Counted from the first letter of the stretch, positions 17,773-28,697 are shown. The stretch: DNA of 64,000 nucleotides from Betaproteobacteria bacterium (GCA_012026885.1 VEPL01000032.1:1-64000); one strand, 5' to 3'. A program made the numbers and translations. Notes: generated by a model from the letters alone, not told the origin.

Positions 17773-18343
17773 GGCAGCCGTCCCAACCGCCGAACGGGCT
17801 CGGCGTGCCGAACGCCTCCTGCCAGCCGGCTTCCCAAAGCGCGCGCAGGTCGCGCTCGCCGGCCTCGGCCAATTCATGCCAGCCGCTGCAATACATCGCC
17901 TGCGCCGGCGGTAGCAGGCCGGGCAGACCCAGTTCGCCACGGTAGGCGTCTTCGCGAAAAATGCAGGCCGACAGCCAGGCCGGCACCAGCCAGTCGCGGC
18001 TCGAATCGGCATCGCAGTCGCCCAGCGCCCGCCGCGCCTTGTCGAAGGCCGCGAGACGGCGGCGGAAGCCGGCAAGACAGGCCTCCGGCGCGGCATCGCC
18101 CAGCACCGCCGCCAGCACCGGATCACGTGCGCACAGCTCGGCCGACCGCCCCGCCAGCTCACCGGATAGCAAGGAAGGGAAAGGCCGGCCGGCCGGCATC
18201 GTCGCGACGACCGCGACGCGGGCCGCCACCGGCATCAGCGTGAACAGGGCTTGGCGCACGGCGCGCACCGGCAACGGGTTGGCAAGCGCCACGCGGGCTG
18301 CCTTCCAGGCCAGTAAACGCTGGATCACGGGATTCAGGATCAC
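17732..18343 (-). CDS. Uncharacterised protein
   Basis: 203 residues from a GTG start; family not recognised. The N-terminus (MILNPVIQRLLAWKAARVAL) is an amphipathic helix, not a clear signal peptide. The middle is rich in Ala, Arg and Asp, and the C-terminal third has several Trp and Cys (WLVPAWLSACIF, YCSGWHELAEAGERDL). Codon use and GC match the neighbours. It is downstream of the dgkA-uvrA terminator and so likely has its own promoter. It overlaps the 3' end of the SRPBCC gene by 41 bases. No function is assigned. Confidence 0.6.
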   Translation of the reverse strand: MILNPVIQRLLAWKAARVALANPLPVRAVRQALFTLMPVAARVAVVATMPAGRPFPSLLSGELAGRSAELCARDPVLAAVLGDAAPEACLAGFRRRLAAFDKARRALGDCDADSSRDWLVPAWLSACIFREDAYRGELGLPGLLPPAQAMYCSGWHELAEAGERDLRALWEAGWQEAFGTPSPFGGWDGCLSAEWLSGGAPFR

Positions 18344-18360
18344 TGGCCGGCGACCCGCGC

Positions 18361-18386
18361 AAAAAAATGCCCGCCGGAGGGCGGGC
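18361..18386 (-). terminator. Rho-independent terminator of the uvrA-dgkA unit
   Basis: On the minus strand a GCCCGCC / GGCGGGC stem with a 3-base TCC loop (18369-18386) is followed by seven T (complement of 18361-18367). It lies about 75 bases after the dgkA stop. Confidence 0.85.
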
Positions 18387-18461
18387 CGAATCCATCGCTT
18401 GGAGGTATTGCCAGCACAGTATGCACCCGGCTCCTGACCGAAGCCTGACCGGTAGTCGCCA

Positions 18462-18835
18462 TCAGGGCCACAGAACGCAGGCCCAGATCGCCGCCGCCGC
18501 GAGCAGCGACAGCAGTACCGCCGCGCTGCCCATGTCCTTTGCGCGCTTGGCCAGTTCGTGGCGCTCCGGCGAAGCCTTGTCGACCACCGCCTCGATGGCG
18601 GAATTGAGTATCTCGACGATCAGCACCAGGACGATGCTGCCGATCAGCAGCGCGCGCTCGATGCCGGACTTGCCCAGGTAGATGGCCAGCGGTAGCGCGA
18701 CGGCCGCAAGCAGGACTTCCTCGCGAAACGCCGCCTCGTTGCGCCAGGCCGCGCGCAGGCCGTCGCGCGAATAGCCGCAGGCGGCAATCAGGCGGGCAAT
18801 TCCCTGCTTGCCCTTGAATGAATCGCCAGTGTCGT

Positions 18836-18839
<4 letters not shown>
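18462..18839 (-). CDS. dgkA: Diacylglycerol kinase (DgkA)
   Basis: 125 residues, the usual size, with three membrane helices. The signature [17 protein letters not shown] carries the catalytic Glu/Asn residues of prokaryotic DgkA. It phosphorylates diacylglycerol released during periplasmic glucan or LPS modification back to phosphatidic acid; relevant here because an EptA-type transferase, which produces diacylglycerol, is encoded at 7298. Its ATG overlaps the uvrA stop (ATGA), so it is translated as the tail of uvrA. Confidence 0.95.
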
Positions 18840-21658
<2,819 letters not shown>

Positions 21659-21740
21659 GAAGCCGGCCGGAATGCGGAATGGCAGGCTGCAACTATACGC
21701 AAAGTCGCCGCCAACTGCCCTCCCGACACACATCGAAGGC

Positions 21741-21757
21741 CTTAAGGCGGGTTTAAG
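21741..21757 (+). promoter_or_regulatory. PmrA/QseB-type box CTTAAG-N5-TTTAAG
   Basis: CTTAAG (21741-21746) and TTTAAG (21752-21757) are direct repeats 11 bases apart, matching the YTTAAK-N5-YTTAAK pattern known for PmrA/QseB-type regulators. A degenerate third element, CCTAAAG, follows at 21766-21772. The box is 47 bases before the first gene of an operon that itself encodes a QseB-like regulator at 25992, which suggests autoregulation. Confidence 0.7.
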
Positions 21758-21803
21758 GATCCCGGCCTAAAGTGGCAGTGTCGCATTGTCCGAAACAACC
21801 GCC

Positions 21804-22403
21804 ATGTCTGCTGCCCAGCGCAACGTGTTCAATCATCACTTCTCGCCCGTGACGGCCACGCACACCGTCGTCGGGTCACCGCGCCGTGCGGAAGCCGAAT
21901 CCTTCATCCACGACATTTTCGCCCGCCATTACGGCGCCGACATCTCGTCTTTCGCACCCAACCTGACCCTGCTCGAGCAGCACGGACGGGTGATCGCGGC
22001 GGCCGGCTGGCGGCCGGCCTCGAGCGAAGCACTGTTCCTCGAACGCTACCTCGACGTGCCGGTCGAGCAGGCGGTCGCACGCCTGGCCGGCCAGCCGGTA
22101 CAGCGCGAGCGCATCGTCGAAGTCGGCAACCTCGCGGCCGAGAAGCCCGGTGCCACGATCCATCTGGTCCGCACGCTCGCCCTGCACCTGCACAGGCTCG
22201 GCTACGAATGGGTAGTCTCCACCGTCACCCACGAACTGGCCAGCATCTTCGCCCGCCTCGGCCTGCCGCCGCTGGCGCTGGCGCCGGCCGACCCGGCCCG
22301 CCTCGGCGCCAGCGCCGCCGCTTGGGGCAGCTATTACGACACCGCCCCGGTGGTTGTCGCCGGCCGCATCCGGCAGGCAATCGAACGCAGCGGACGCGCA
22401 TGA
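21804..22403 (+). CDS. Thermostable-hemolysin-family protein (acyltransferase-like)
   Basis: 199 residues from ATG 21804 (an in-frame TTG at 21786 would add six). The sequence matches the T_hemolysin family, e.g. RAEAESFIHDIFARHYGADI, EVGNLAAEKPGATIHLVRTL and WGSYYDTAPVVVAGRI. The family name comes from a Vibrio haemolysin report; its fold is, as far as I recall, related to GNAT/autoinducer-synthase acyltransferases. There is no signal peptide, so a secreted toxin role is doubtful. It is the first gene of an overlapping set with an AMP-forming ligase, a TenA-like enzyme and an SDR, which suggests an enzymatic acyl-transfer role. That role is inference. Confidence 0.82.
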   Translation: MSAAQRNVFNHHFSPVTATHTVVGSPRRAEAESFIHDIFARHYGADISSFAPNLTLLEQHGRVIAAAGWRPASSEALFLERYLDVPVEQAVARLAGQPVQRERIVEVGNLAAEKPGATIHLVRTLALHLHRLGYEWVVSTVTHELASIFARLGLPPLALAPADPARLGASAAAWGSYYDTAPVVVAGRIRQAIERSGRA

Positions 22404-23878
22404 GCGCCGAATCGCTGTTTGCGGCGCTGGCCCGGCGCGATGCCGGTGCGCCCGTACTTTCCGACGGCGTGCGCACGTGGACCGCAGGCGAGACCCTGGT
22501 CGCAGCCGGCGCCTTCGGTGAGCGCCTGCGCGGACGGCAATGCCTGGCCATCCTCGCCGACAACGGTCCGGTCTGGGTGATCGCCGACCTCGCGGCACTG
22601 GCTGCCGGCGTAGCGCAGGTGCCGCTGCCCGCCTTCTTCAGTCCGGTCCAGCTCGCGCACGTGATCGCGCAGGCCGGCGTCGACGCCGTGCTCACCGACC
22701 AGCCCGAACGCATCGAGGCACTGGGAACGGGCTTCGTCCACCTGGGGGATTGGCAAGGCCTCGCCTGGATGGTTCGCCAAGTCCCCGCGGTCGCACTGCC
22801 GGCCGGAACGGCCAAAGTCTCATTCACGTCGGGCAGCACCGGCAGCCCGAAGGGCGTCTGCCTGTCGGCCGACGGGCTGCTCGACACCGCGACCGCCGTC
22901 GCCGAGCGCCTCGGCGACCTGCCGATCGACCGCCATCTCGCCGTCCTGCCGCTCGGGCTGCTGCTCGAGAATGTCGCGGGCATCTACGCGCCGCTGCTGC
23001 GCGGCGCCGAGGTCGTGCTGCCGCCGCTGGCGACACTCGGCTGGCGCGGCATGGCCGGCTTCGATCCGGCGCAGTTGCAGCAGGCGGTTGCGGCGCACAC
23101 CGCCGACAGCGTGATCCTCGTACCGGAACTCCTCAAGGCGTGGTCGCTATACCTGGCCGCCACCCAGGGTCGCGCCCCGGCATCCCTCGCCTATGTGGCT
23201 GTCGGCGGCGCCCGCGTCGATGCCGGGCCGCTCGCCGCGGCGCGCGCGGCCGGCATACCCGCCTACCAGGGCTACGGCCTCACCGAATGCGGCTCGGTCG
23301 TCGCGCTCAACCGCCCGGGCGACGACAGCGACGATGTCGGACGGCCGCTCGGCCATGTGCGCATCCGCGAAGCCGATGGCGAGATCGTCATCGCCGCGCG
23401 TGCCTTTCTCGGCTACCTCGGCGGCGACACTCCGTCCGGCGCCGGGGAATTCGCCACCGGCGACCTCGGGCACATCGATGCCAATGGCCACTTGCACCTC
23501 GACGGTCGCCGCAAGAACCTCCTGATCACCTCGTTCGGCCGCAACGTCGCACCGGAATGGGTGGAAGCGGCGCTGCTCGCGCAACCGGCCGTCGCCCAGG
23601 CGGTGGTCGCCGGCGAAGCGCGGCCGTGGCTGAGCGCGCTGCTCGTCCCGGCACCCGGCGCCGGCGATGCGGCGCTGGCCGCTGCGGTCGCCAGCGCCAA
23701 CGCGACCCTGCCCGATTACGCCCGCATCGGCGGCTGGCTCGCCGTGCCGCCCTTCACGCTGGCCACTGGCCAGGCGACCGGCAACGGCCGCCCGATGCGC
23801 GCCGCCATCCTCGACCACCATGGCTCAGCGCTGGACATCCTCTACGCAAGCAAGGAAACATCCGATGCCGTTCTATGA
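22400..23878 (+). CDS. AMP-forming acyl-CoA/acid ligase (ANL superfamily)
   Basis: 492 residues. ANL motifs: P-loop SFTSGSTGSPKGV, YGLTECGS, TGDLGHID and the hinge region DGRRKNLLITSFGRN. It should activate a carboxylic acid as an adenylate. The C-terminal catalytic motif, usually GKxxR, reads GRPMR here (Arg about 464), so the A10 lysine is replaced by arginine. The ATG overlaps the upstream stop (ATGA), and its end overlaps the next gene by 14 bases. Substrate is likely fatty or aromatic but not determined. Length is short of typical long-chain FadD enzymes. Confidence 0.88.
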   Translation: MSAESLFAALARRDAGAPVLSDGVRTWTAGETLVAAGAFGERLRGRQCLAILADNGPVWVIADLAALAAGVAQVPLPAFFSPVQLAHVIAQAGVDAVLTDQPERIEALGTGFVHLGDWQGLAWMVRQVPAVALPAGTAKVSFTSGSTGSPKGVCLSADGLLDTATAVAERLGDLPIDRHLAVLPLGLLLENVAGIYAPLLRGAEVVLPPLATLGWRGMAGFDPAQLQQAVAAHTADSVILVPELLKAWSLYLAATQGRAPASLAYVAVGGARVDAGPLAAARAAGIPAYQGYGLTECGSVVALNRPGDDSDDVGRPLGHVRIREADGEIVIAARAFLGYLGGDTPSGAGEFATGDLGHIDANGHLHLDGRRKNLLITSFGRNVAPEWVEAALLAQPAVAQAVVAGEARPWLSALLVPAPGAGDAALAAAVASANATLPDYARIGGWLAVPPFTLATGQATGNGRPMRAAILDHHGSALDILYASKETSDAVL

Positions 23879-24539
23879 CGAATTGATCGCCGCCACGGCG
23901 GTCGACCGCAACAACCTATTCTCGGCGCCGATCATCACCGACTGCCTCGCCGGCGTAGCCAGCCGTGCGAGCTACCTCGCCTTCCTTGGTCAGGCCTACC
24001 ACCACGTCCGCCACACGACGCCGCTGCTGATGTCGCTCGGCGGTCGCCTGCCTGATCGCCTCGGCTGGCTGCGCCGCGCCGTCGCCGAATACATCGAGGA
24101 AGAAATCGGCCACGAGGAATGGATCCTCGACGACATCGCCGCCGCCGGGGGCGACCCGGCTGCGGTACGCGCCAGCCGGCCCGACCTGCCGGCCGAACTG
24201 ATGGTCGCCTATGCCTACGACCTGATCGCCCGCGGCAATCCGGCCGGCTTCTTCGGCATGGTCTTCGTCCTCGAAGGCACCAGCGTGGCACTGGCGCTGA
24301 CCGCCGCCGACCGCATCCAGCTCGCGCTAGAGCTGCCCGACAAGGCCTTCTCCTACCTGCGTTCGCACGGCACCCTCGACCAGGAGCACACGCAGCATCT
24401 GGCGCAACTGGTCAACGCGATGACGCCGGAGGACCAGGCCGAGGTCCTGCGCTGCGCCAAGGTGTTCTACAAGCTCTACGGGGACATCTTCCGCGCCCTG
24501 CCCACCGTTTCGACCGAGGAGGCCGCTGCATGCAACTGA
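23865..24539 (+). CDS. TenA/haem-oxygenase-like putative non-haem di-iron enzyme
   Basis: 224 residues, all-helical TenA/PqqC/UndA-like family, often annotated as an iron-containing redox enzyme. Possible metal ligands, in order: Glu75/Glu79/Glu80 and His83 (EYIEEEIGHEEWILDD), Glu137 (VLEGTS), Asp172, His175 and His178 (DQEHTQH). The E-x2-H, E, D/H spacing is like haem-oxygenase-like di-iron oxidases such as UndA, not like thiaminase TenA, which has a Cys nucleophile. Overlaps the ligase by 14 bases and the SDR by 10. An oxidative step on an activated or free acyl substrate is inferred. Confidence 0.8.
   Translation: MPFYDELIAATAVDRNNLFSAPIITDCLAGVASRASYLAFLGQAYHHVRHTTPLLMSLGGRLPDRLGWLRRAVAEYIEEEIGHEEWILDDIAAAGGDPAAVRASRPDLPAELMVAYAYDLIARGNPAGFFGMVFVLEGTSVALALTAADRIQLALELPDKAFSYLRSHGTLDQEHTQHLAQLVNAMTPEDQAEVLRCAKVFYKLYGDIFRALPTVSTEEAAACN
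23901..23912 (-). repeat. Iterated 12-mer GTTGCGGTCGAC, copy in the di-iron-enzyme gene
   Basis: Exact copy on the minus strand (plus strand GTCGACCGCAAC), coding for VDRN near the N-terminus of the TenA-like protein. Confidence 0.65.
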
Positions 24540-25327
24540 ACGAATCCCGCATCCTGCTTACCGGCGCCACCGGCGGTCTCGGCCAGGCGCTCGCCCGCCA
24601 GCTCGCCGCGACCGGGGCGACCTTGCTGCTTGCCGGCCGCAACACGGCGGCCGAGGAAGACAAGTTGGCCGCACTGGCCGGCGAACTCGGCGGCAGCCAC
24701 GAGCGGGTCGCCGCCGACCTGTCCACGGGCGACGGCGTCGCCGCGGTGGCCGAAGCGGCCCGGCGCTTCGGCGCCAACGTGCTGATCAACAACGCCGGCA
24801 TCGGCGGCTTCGGCCTGTTCGAGGAACAGGACTGGGCGACGGTCGACACCGTGCTGGCGACCAATCTGGCTGCCCCGATGCGGCTGACGCACGCGCTGCT
24901 GCCGCATCTCAAGGCTCAGGCGCAGGCCGCCATCGTCAATGTCGGCTCGATGTTCGGCAGCCTGCCCTTCGCCGGCTTCGTCGCCTACTCGACCGCCAAA
25001 GCAGCGCTGCGCGCCTTCTCGCAAGGTCTGCGCCGCGAACTCGCCGATACCGGCATCGCCGTGATCCATGTTGCCCCGCGCGCCATCGCGACGCCGCTCA
25101 ACACGCCAGCGGTCGACGCACTGAACCGGGAGCTGAAGACCGCCTACGACCAGCCCGAAGTGGTGGCCGGGCGCATCGTCACCGCCTTGCGCGGCGGCTC
25201 CGCTGAACACCACCTCGGGTTCCCCGAGAAGCTGTTCGCCTGGATCAACGGCCTCGCACCGTCGCTGATCGACGGCGGCCTTGCCGGCAAGCTCCACGTC
25301 ATCAAACGCCACGCGTCCAACCGCTAA
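24530..25327 (+). CDS. Short-chain dehydrogenase/reductase
   Basis: 265 residues. Classical SDR marks: TGATGGLG dinucleotide-binding loop (about 11-18), NNAG, catalytic Ser in VNVGS and the YSTAK Tyr/Lys pair. The C-terminal segment after the core (from about 200) has a hydrophobic AWINGLAPSLIDGG helix, as in SDRs acting on membrane or long-chain substrates. Its ATG lies inside the preceding gene (10-base overlap), so it is translationally coupled to the di-iron enzyme. An NAD(P)-linked oxidation or reduction in the same pathway is the likely role. Confidence 0.9.
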   Translation: MQLNESRILLTGATGGLGQALARQLAATGATLLLAGRNTAAEEDKLAALAGELGGSHERVAADLSTGDGVAAVAEAARRFGANVLINNAGIGGFGLFEEQDWATVDTVLATNLAAPMRLTHALLPHLKAQAQAAIVNVGSMFGSLPFAGFVAYSTAKAALRAFSQGLRRELADTGIAVIHVAPRAIATPLNTPAVDALNRELKTAYDQPEVVAGRIVTALRGGSAEHHLGFPEKLFAWINGLAPSLIDGGLAGKLHVIKRHASNR

Positions 25328-25346
25328 TCCGAACGGAGAAAAAACC

Positions 25347-25991
25347 ATGAAAACTGCACACTCACTCCTTGTCGCTTTCGCTCTCTCCGCCAGCAGCCTC
25401 GCTGGCGCCGCCACACCCGAAGAACTGATCCGCCCGATCCAGGAGCAATGGGCCGAGATCAAGTACCGCCAACCCGAGAAAGTGCAGGCCGAGCAGTACG
25501 GCAAGCTCGCCGCGCAGGCACACAAGGTGGTCGAAGCCAACCCGGGGATGGCCGAGCCACTGATCTGGGAAGGCATCGTCGTCTCCAGCGAAGCGGGGGC
25601 CAAGGGCGGCCTCGGCGCCCTCGGCCTGGCCAAGGAATCGCGCGCCCTACTGGACGAGGCGCTCAAGATCAACGACAAGGCGCTGTCAGGATCCGCCTAT
25701 ACCAGCCTGGCCACCCTCTATGCCAAGGTTCCCGGCTGGCCGGTCGGTTTCGGCGACAAGAAGAAGGCCGAGGAGTACTTCAAGAAGGCGCTGGCGATCA
25801 ACCCGACCGGCATTGACCCGAACTTCTTTTACGGCGAGTATCTGGTCGACCGTGACCGCGTCGCCGAGGCACGCCCCTACCTCGAGGCCGCTCTCAAGGC
25901 GCCGCCGCGCCCCGGCCGCGAACTCGCCGATAGCGGTCGCCGCCAGGAAATACAGGCGCTGCTCGCCAAGATCAACAAGGAAGGGAAGTAA
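25347..25991 (+). CDS. Periplasmic TPR-like protein
   Basis: 214 residues: clear signal peptide (MKTAHSLLVAFALSASSLAGA) then helical TPR-like repeats, seen in the AAQAHKVVEANPGMAEPLIWEG and KKAEEYFKKALAINP segments. GGAGAAAA precedes the ATG. It starts 19 bases after the SDR and ends directly before the response regulator's start codon, so it belongs to the same operon. TPR proteins bind partners; a role in sensing or in holding the pathway product in the periplasm is speculative. Confidence 0.8.
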   Translation: MKTAHSLLVAFALSASSLAGAATPEELIRPIQEQWAEIKYRQPEKVQAEQYGKLAAQAHKVVEANPGMAEPLIWEGIVVSSEAGAKGGLGALGLAKESRALLDEALKINDKALSGSAYTSLATLYAKVPGWPVGFGDKKKAEEYFKKALAINPTGIDPNFFYGEYLVDRDRVAEARPYLEAALKAPPRPGRELADSGRRQEIQALLAKINKEGK

Positions 25992-26654
25992 TTGCGGGTT
26001 CTGCTGGTCGAAGACGACGCGCTGCTTGGTGACGGCATCCGCGCCGGCCTGAAGCTGGCAGATTACGCGGTGGACTGGGTGCGGGACGGCGAAGCCGCCC
26101 GCCTCGCACTTCTCGACCACGATTACGACGCCTGCGTCCTCGACCTCGGCCTGCCGAAGAAGGACGGACTGGCGGTCTTGCGCGACCTGCGGGCGCACGG
26201 CGCGACCGTGCCGGTGCTGGTCCTGACCGCCCGCGACACCGCCGCCGACAAGATCGCCGGCCTCGATGCCGGTGCCGACGACTACCTGACCAAGCCGTTC
26301 GACCTCGGCGAACTGCAGGCGCGCATCCGCGCCTTGCTGCGCCGGGCCAAGGGCGCGGCACAACCGACCCTCGGCCATGGCAAGCTGGTCCTCGACCCGG
26401 CAGGGCGGAGCGTCACCCTTGCCGGCGAGTCGGTTCGGCTGTCGGCACGCGAATACGCGCTGCTGCACGACCTGCTCAGCCACAGGAACCAGGTCCGCAC
26501 CCGCGCCCAGCTCGAGGAAAGCCTCTATGCGTGGGGCGAAGAGGCCGAAAGCAACACAGTCGAAGTTTACATCCACCACCTGCGCAAGAAGCTTGGCAGC
26601 GAGTTGATCGAGACGGTGCGCGGCTTCGGCTACCGCATCGGGGGCGGTACGTGA
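25992..26654 (+). CDS. OmpR-family response regulator (QseB/PmrA-like)
   Basis: 220 residues from a TTG start that directly follows the upstream TAA; MRVLLVEDDALLGDGI fits the family start exactly. Receiver domain with Asp51 (CVLDLGLPKKDGL) and LTARD/LTKPF motifs, winged-helix domain ending ETVRGFGYRIGG. QseB/PmrA proteins recognise YTTAAK-N5-YTTAAK, and just such a site lies at 21741 in front of the operon. The kinase gene overlaps its stop (GTGA). Confidence 0.93.
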   Translation: MRVLLVEDDALLGDGIRAGLKLADYAVDWVRDGEAARLALLDHDYDACVLDLGLPKKDGLAVLRDLRAHGATVPVLVLTARDTAADKIAGLDAGADDYLTKPFDLGELQARIRALLRRAKGAAQPTLGHGKLVLDPAGRSVTLAGESVRLSAREYALLHDLLSHRNQVRTRAQLEESLYAWGEEAESNTVEVYIHHLRKKLGSELIETVRGFGYRIGGGT

Positions 26655-28045
26655 CCGACGCCCTGGCTCCCGCCCACGCCCCGTCGTTGCGCCGGCGCCT
26701 ATTGCGCTGGGTAACCCTGACCACCGTCGCAATCCTCTGCCTGGCCGCCGTCCTGACCTACCGGCAGGCGCGCGAGGACGTCCAGGAACTGATGGATGCA
26801 CTAATGGCGGAAACCGCCCAACTCCTGCTCACCCAGGCCAGCGACGGCGGCAACCACGTCACCGACCTGCCCGGCCGGATGGCGACGCTGCACAGTACGC
26901 AACCGCGCGCCAGCAACCTGGCCATCGAGTTCCAGATCGGCCGCACCGATGGCACCGTGTTGCTGCGCACAGCCGGCGCTCCGGACGCCCCGCTCGCCGC
27001 ACCGCTCGGCTATGCCGACGTCGACTTTGAGGGCCATTCGTGGCGAACCCTGATCGCCGAGAGTTCCAACCGTGCCTTCCGCGTCCAGGTCGCGCTGCTT
27101 GACGACATCCGCGACGAGGAAGCCCTCGAGATCGCCACCCGCGCAGTATTGCCGCTCGGCATCAGCCTGCCGCTGCTGATCGCCTTTATCTACCTGTCGG
27201 TGCGCCGCGGCCTAAAGCCACTCGACGACCTCGCCGGCGACGTCGCCTTCCGGTCCCCGGAGAACCTTTCACCCCTGGCGGCCGATCACGCCCCGGCCGA
27301 AGTTCAGCCCCTGATTGGCGCACTCAACCGCCTGCTCGGACGGCTCGCCGCGACGCTGGACAACGAGCGCCGGTTCACCGCCGATGCCGCGCACGAACTG
27401 CGCACGCCGCTCGCCGCCCTCAAGATCCACGCCCAGGTCGCCCTCGCCTCGGCCCCGGCCGGCAATACCCGCGAAGCGCTCGGCAAGGTGATCGCCGGCG
27501 TCGACCGCACGACGCGCCTGGTCGAGCAGTTGCTCCGTCTCGCCAGGCTGGATCCGCTCGACCACATCGCCGCCCCGCAACCGGTCGACCTCGGCGAACT
27601 CACTGCGGTAGCGGTCGCCGACGCCCGCGATGCCGCCGGCGGCCGCACCATCACCCTCCTGGCGCCCGCCGGCCCGCTCGTCGTTCCCGGCGATCCCGAC
27701 CTGCTCGGCGCAGCGCTGCGCAACATCATCGACAATGCGCTGCGCTACACCCCGCTCGCAAGCACGGTAACCGTCAGCGCCAGCGCAACCGACTGGCGCC
27801 CGGAACTGGAAGTGCACGACGACGGCCCCGGTGTCCCGCCCGAAGAACTGCCGCGCCTGACAGAACGCTTCTTCCGCGGCAGCGATCCGGGCGCCGAGGG
27901 CAGCGGCCTCGGCCTCGCCATCGTCCGCCGCATTGCCGAACTCCACGGCGCCAGCCTCGAAGTCGCCAACCGCCAGGGCGGCGGCCTTGTCGTGCGGCTG
28001 CGCTGGCCACCTTCCCTTGCCGCCACCCCGACCCGATCGACATGA
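26651..28045 (+). CDS. Sensor histidine kinase (QseC-like)
   Basis: 464 residues from a GTG start. Membrane helices at about 17-36 and 166-184 bracket a periplasmic sensor domain. HAMP-like linker, HisKA with His248 in AAHELRTP, and HATPase boxes NIIDNALRYTP, DDGPGVP and GSGLGLAIV follow. It is encoded in the same operon as the acyl-tailoring enzymes and two exported proteins (25347, 28042), so the signal may be the pathway's product or a membrane state. That is inference. Confidence 0.93.
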   Translation: MTDALAPAHAPSLRRRLLRWVTLTTVAILCLAAVLTYRQAREDVQELMDALMAETAQLLLTQASDGGNHVTDLPGRMATLHSTQPRASNLAIEFQIGRTDGTVLLRTAGAPDAPLAAPLGYADVDFEGHSWRTLIAESSNRAFRVQVALLDDIRDEEALEIATRAVLPLGISLPLLIAFIYLSVRRGLKPLDDLAGDVAFRSPENLSPLAADHAPAEVQPLIGALNRLLGRLAATLDNERRFTADAAHELRTPLAALKIHAQVALASAPAGNTREALGKVIAGVDRTTRLVEQLLRLARLDPLDHIAAPQPVDLGELTAVAVADARDAAGGRTITLLAPAGPLVVPGDPDLLGAALRNIIDNALRYTPLASTVTVSASATDWRPELEVHDDGPGVPPEELPRLTERFFRGSDPGAEGSGLGLAIVRRIAELHGASLEVANRQGGGLVVRLRWPPSLAATPTRST

Positions 28046-28479
28046 CCACAGCCCACCATTTCCTGCCTGCCCTCGCTCTTGTCGCCGCGCTCGCCACCGG
28101 ATCTGCCGGCGCCGACGAGGCGACCCTTGCCGTCACCATCAGGGGCGTCCGGGACGCCACCGGCCAGTTGCGCGTCTCGCTATACAACGAGGCAGAAGGC
28201 TTCCGCAAGGAGGACCGCGCCCTCAAGGTCATCACGGCTCCCGCAGCCCCGGGGGAGGCCAGCGTCGAGTTCGCCGGCCTGCCGCCGGGCCGCTATGCGC
28301 TGATGGCCTACCATGACGAGAACGGCGACAACAAGTTGAACCTCCGCCTCGGCATGTTTCCCACCGAGGGCTACGCTCTTTCCAACAACCCCAGGGTCAT
28401 GGGTCCGCCGAAGTTCGCCGACAGCGCTTTCGACGTCGCCGCACCGCTGACGCGGATCGAGATGACTCTAGCCTACTGA
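28042..28479 (+). CDS. DUF2141 exported protein
   Basis: 145 residues. Signal peptide (about 1-24, ending GSAGA) and a beta-sandwich DUF2141 domain: VTIRGVRDATGQLRVSLYN, FAGLPPGRYALMAYHDENGD and the C-terminal PPKFADSAFDV. DUF2141 proteins are periplasmic with unknown function. The ATG overlaps the kinase stop (ATGA), making it the last gene of the operon. A perfect 7-bp hairpin (28517-28533) without a T tract follows. Confidence 0.85.
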   Translation: MTTAHHFLPALALVAALATGSAGADEATLAVTIRGVRDATGQLRVSLYNEAEGFRKEDRALKVITAPAAPGEASVEFAGLPPGRYALMAYHDENGDNKLNLRLGMFPTEGYALSNNPRVMGPPKFADSAFDVAAPLTRIEMTLAY

Positions 28480-28697
28480 GCGCACCGTCGCGGTCGACTG
28501 CCCCGGATCACCGGATTTCGCGAGCGTCGCGAAGCGTTCTGCTGATCCAGCGCAAAAAGCCCCGCAAATTTTGGTGCCTATAATGACCGCTGGCCTGCCC
28601 ATGGTGGGGAGGCCGGCTGGGCACCCCGGATAGACCGGCGATATCGCAGAACCGGCAGCGGAGCGCAACAGCGCATCAACATCGCATAGGGGTAGCC
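28480..28697 (+). promoter_or_regulatory. Intergenic region with a consensus -10 and a structured leader
   Basis: TATAAT occurs at 28579-28584 with no good -35 hexamer at 16-18 bases. The transcript would have a leader of about 110 bases carrying a hairpin at 28592-28614 (GGCCT/AGGCC and CCC/GGG with one G-G mismatch, loop ATGGT). A near copy of the iterated 12-mer is at 28487-28498 and a TTCGCGA-GCG-TCGCGAA hairpin at 28517-28533. I do not recognise a known riboswitch. Confidence 0.45.

Noticed and set aside
21659-21740. LexA (SOS) box upstream of uvrA
   Set aside because: No CTGT-N8-ACAG match was found in the upstream region.
21804-22403. Virulence haemolysin
   Set aside because: No signal peptide or pore motif, and the gene is embedded in an enzyme operon; the family name alone is not evidence of toxin activity.
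28592-28614. Known riboswitch in the leader of the 28698 gene
   Set aside because: A hairpin is present, but none of the riboswitch core motifs I know could be recognised.
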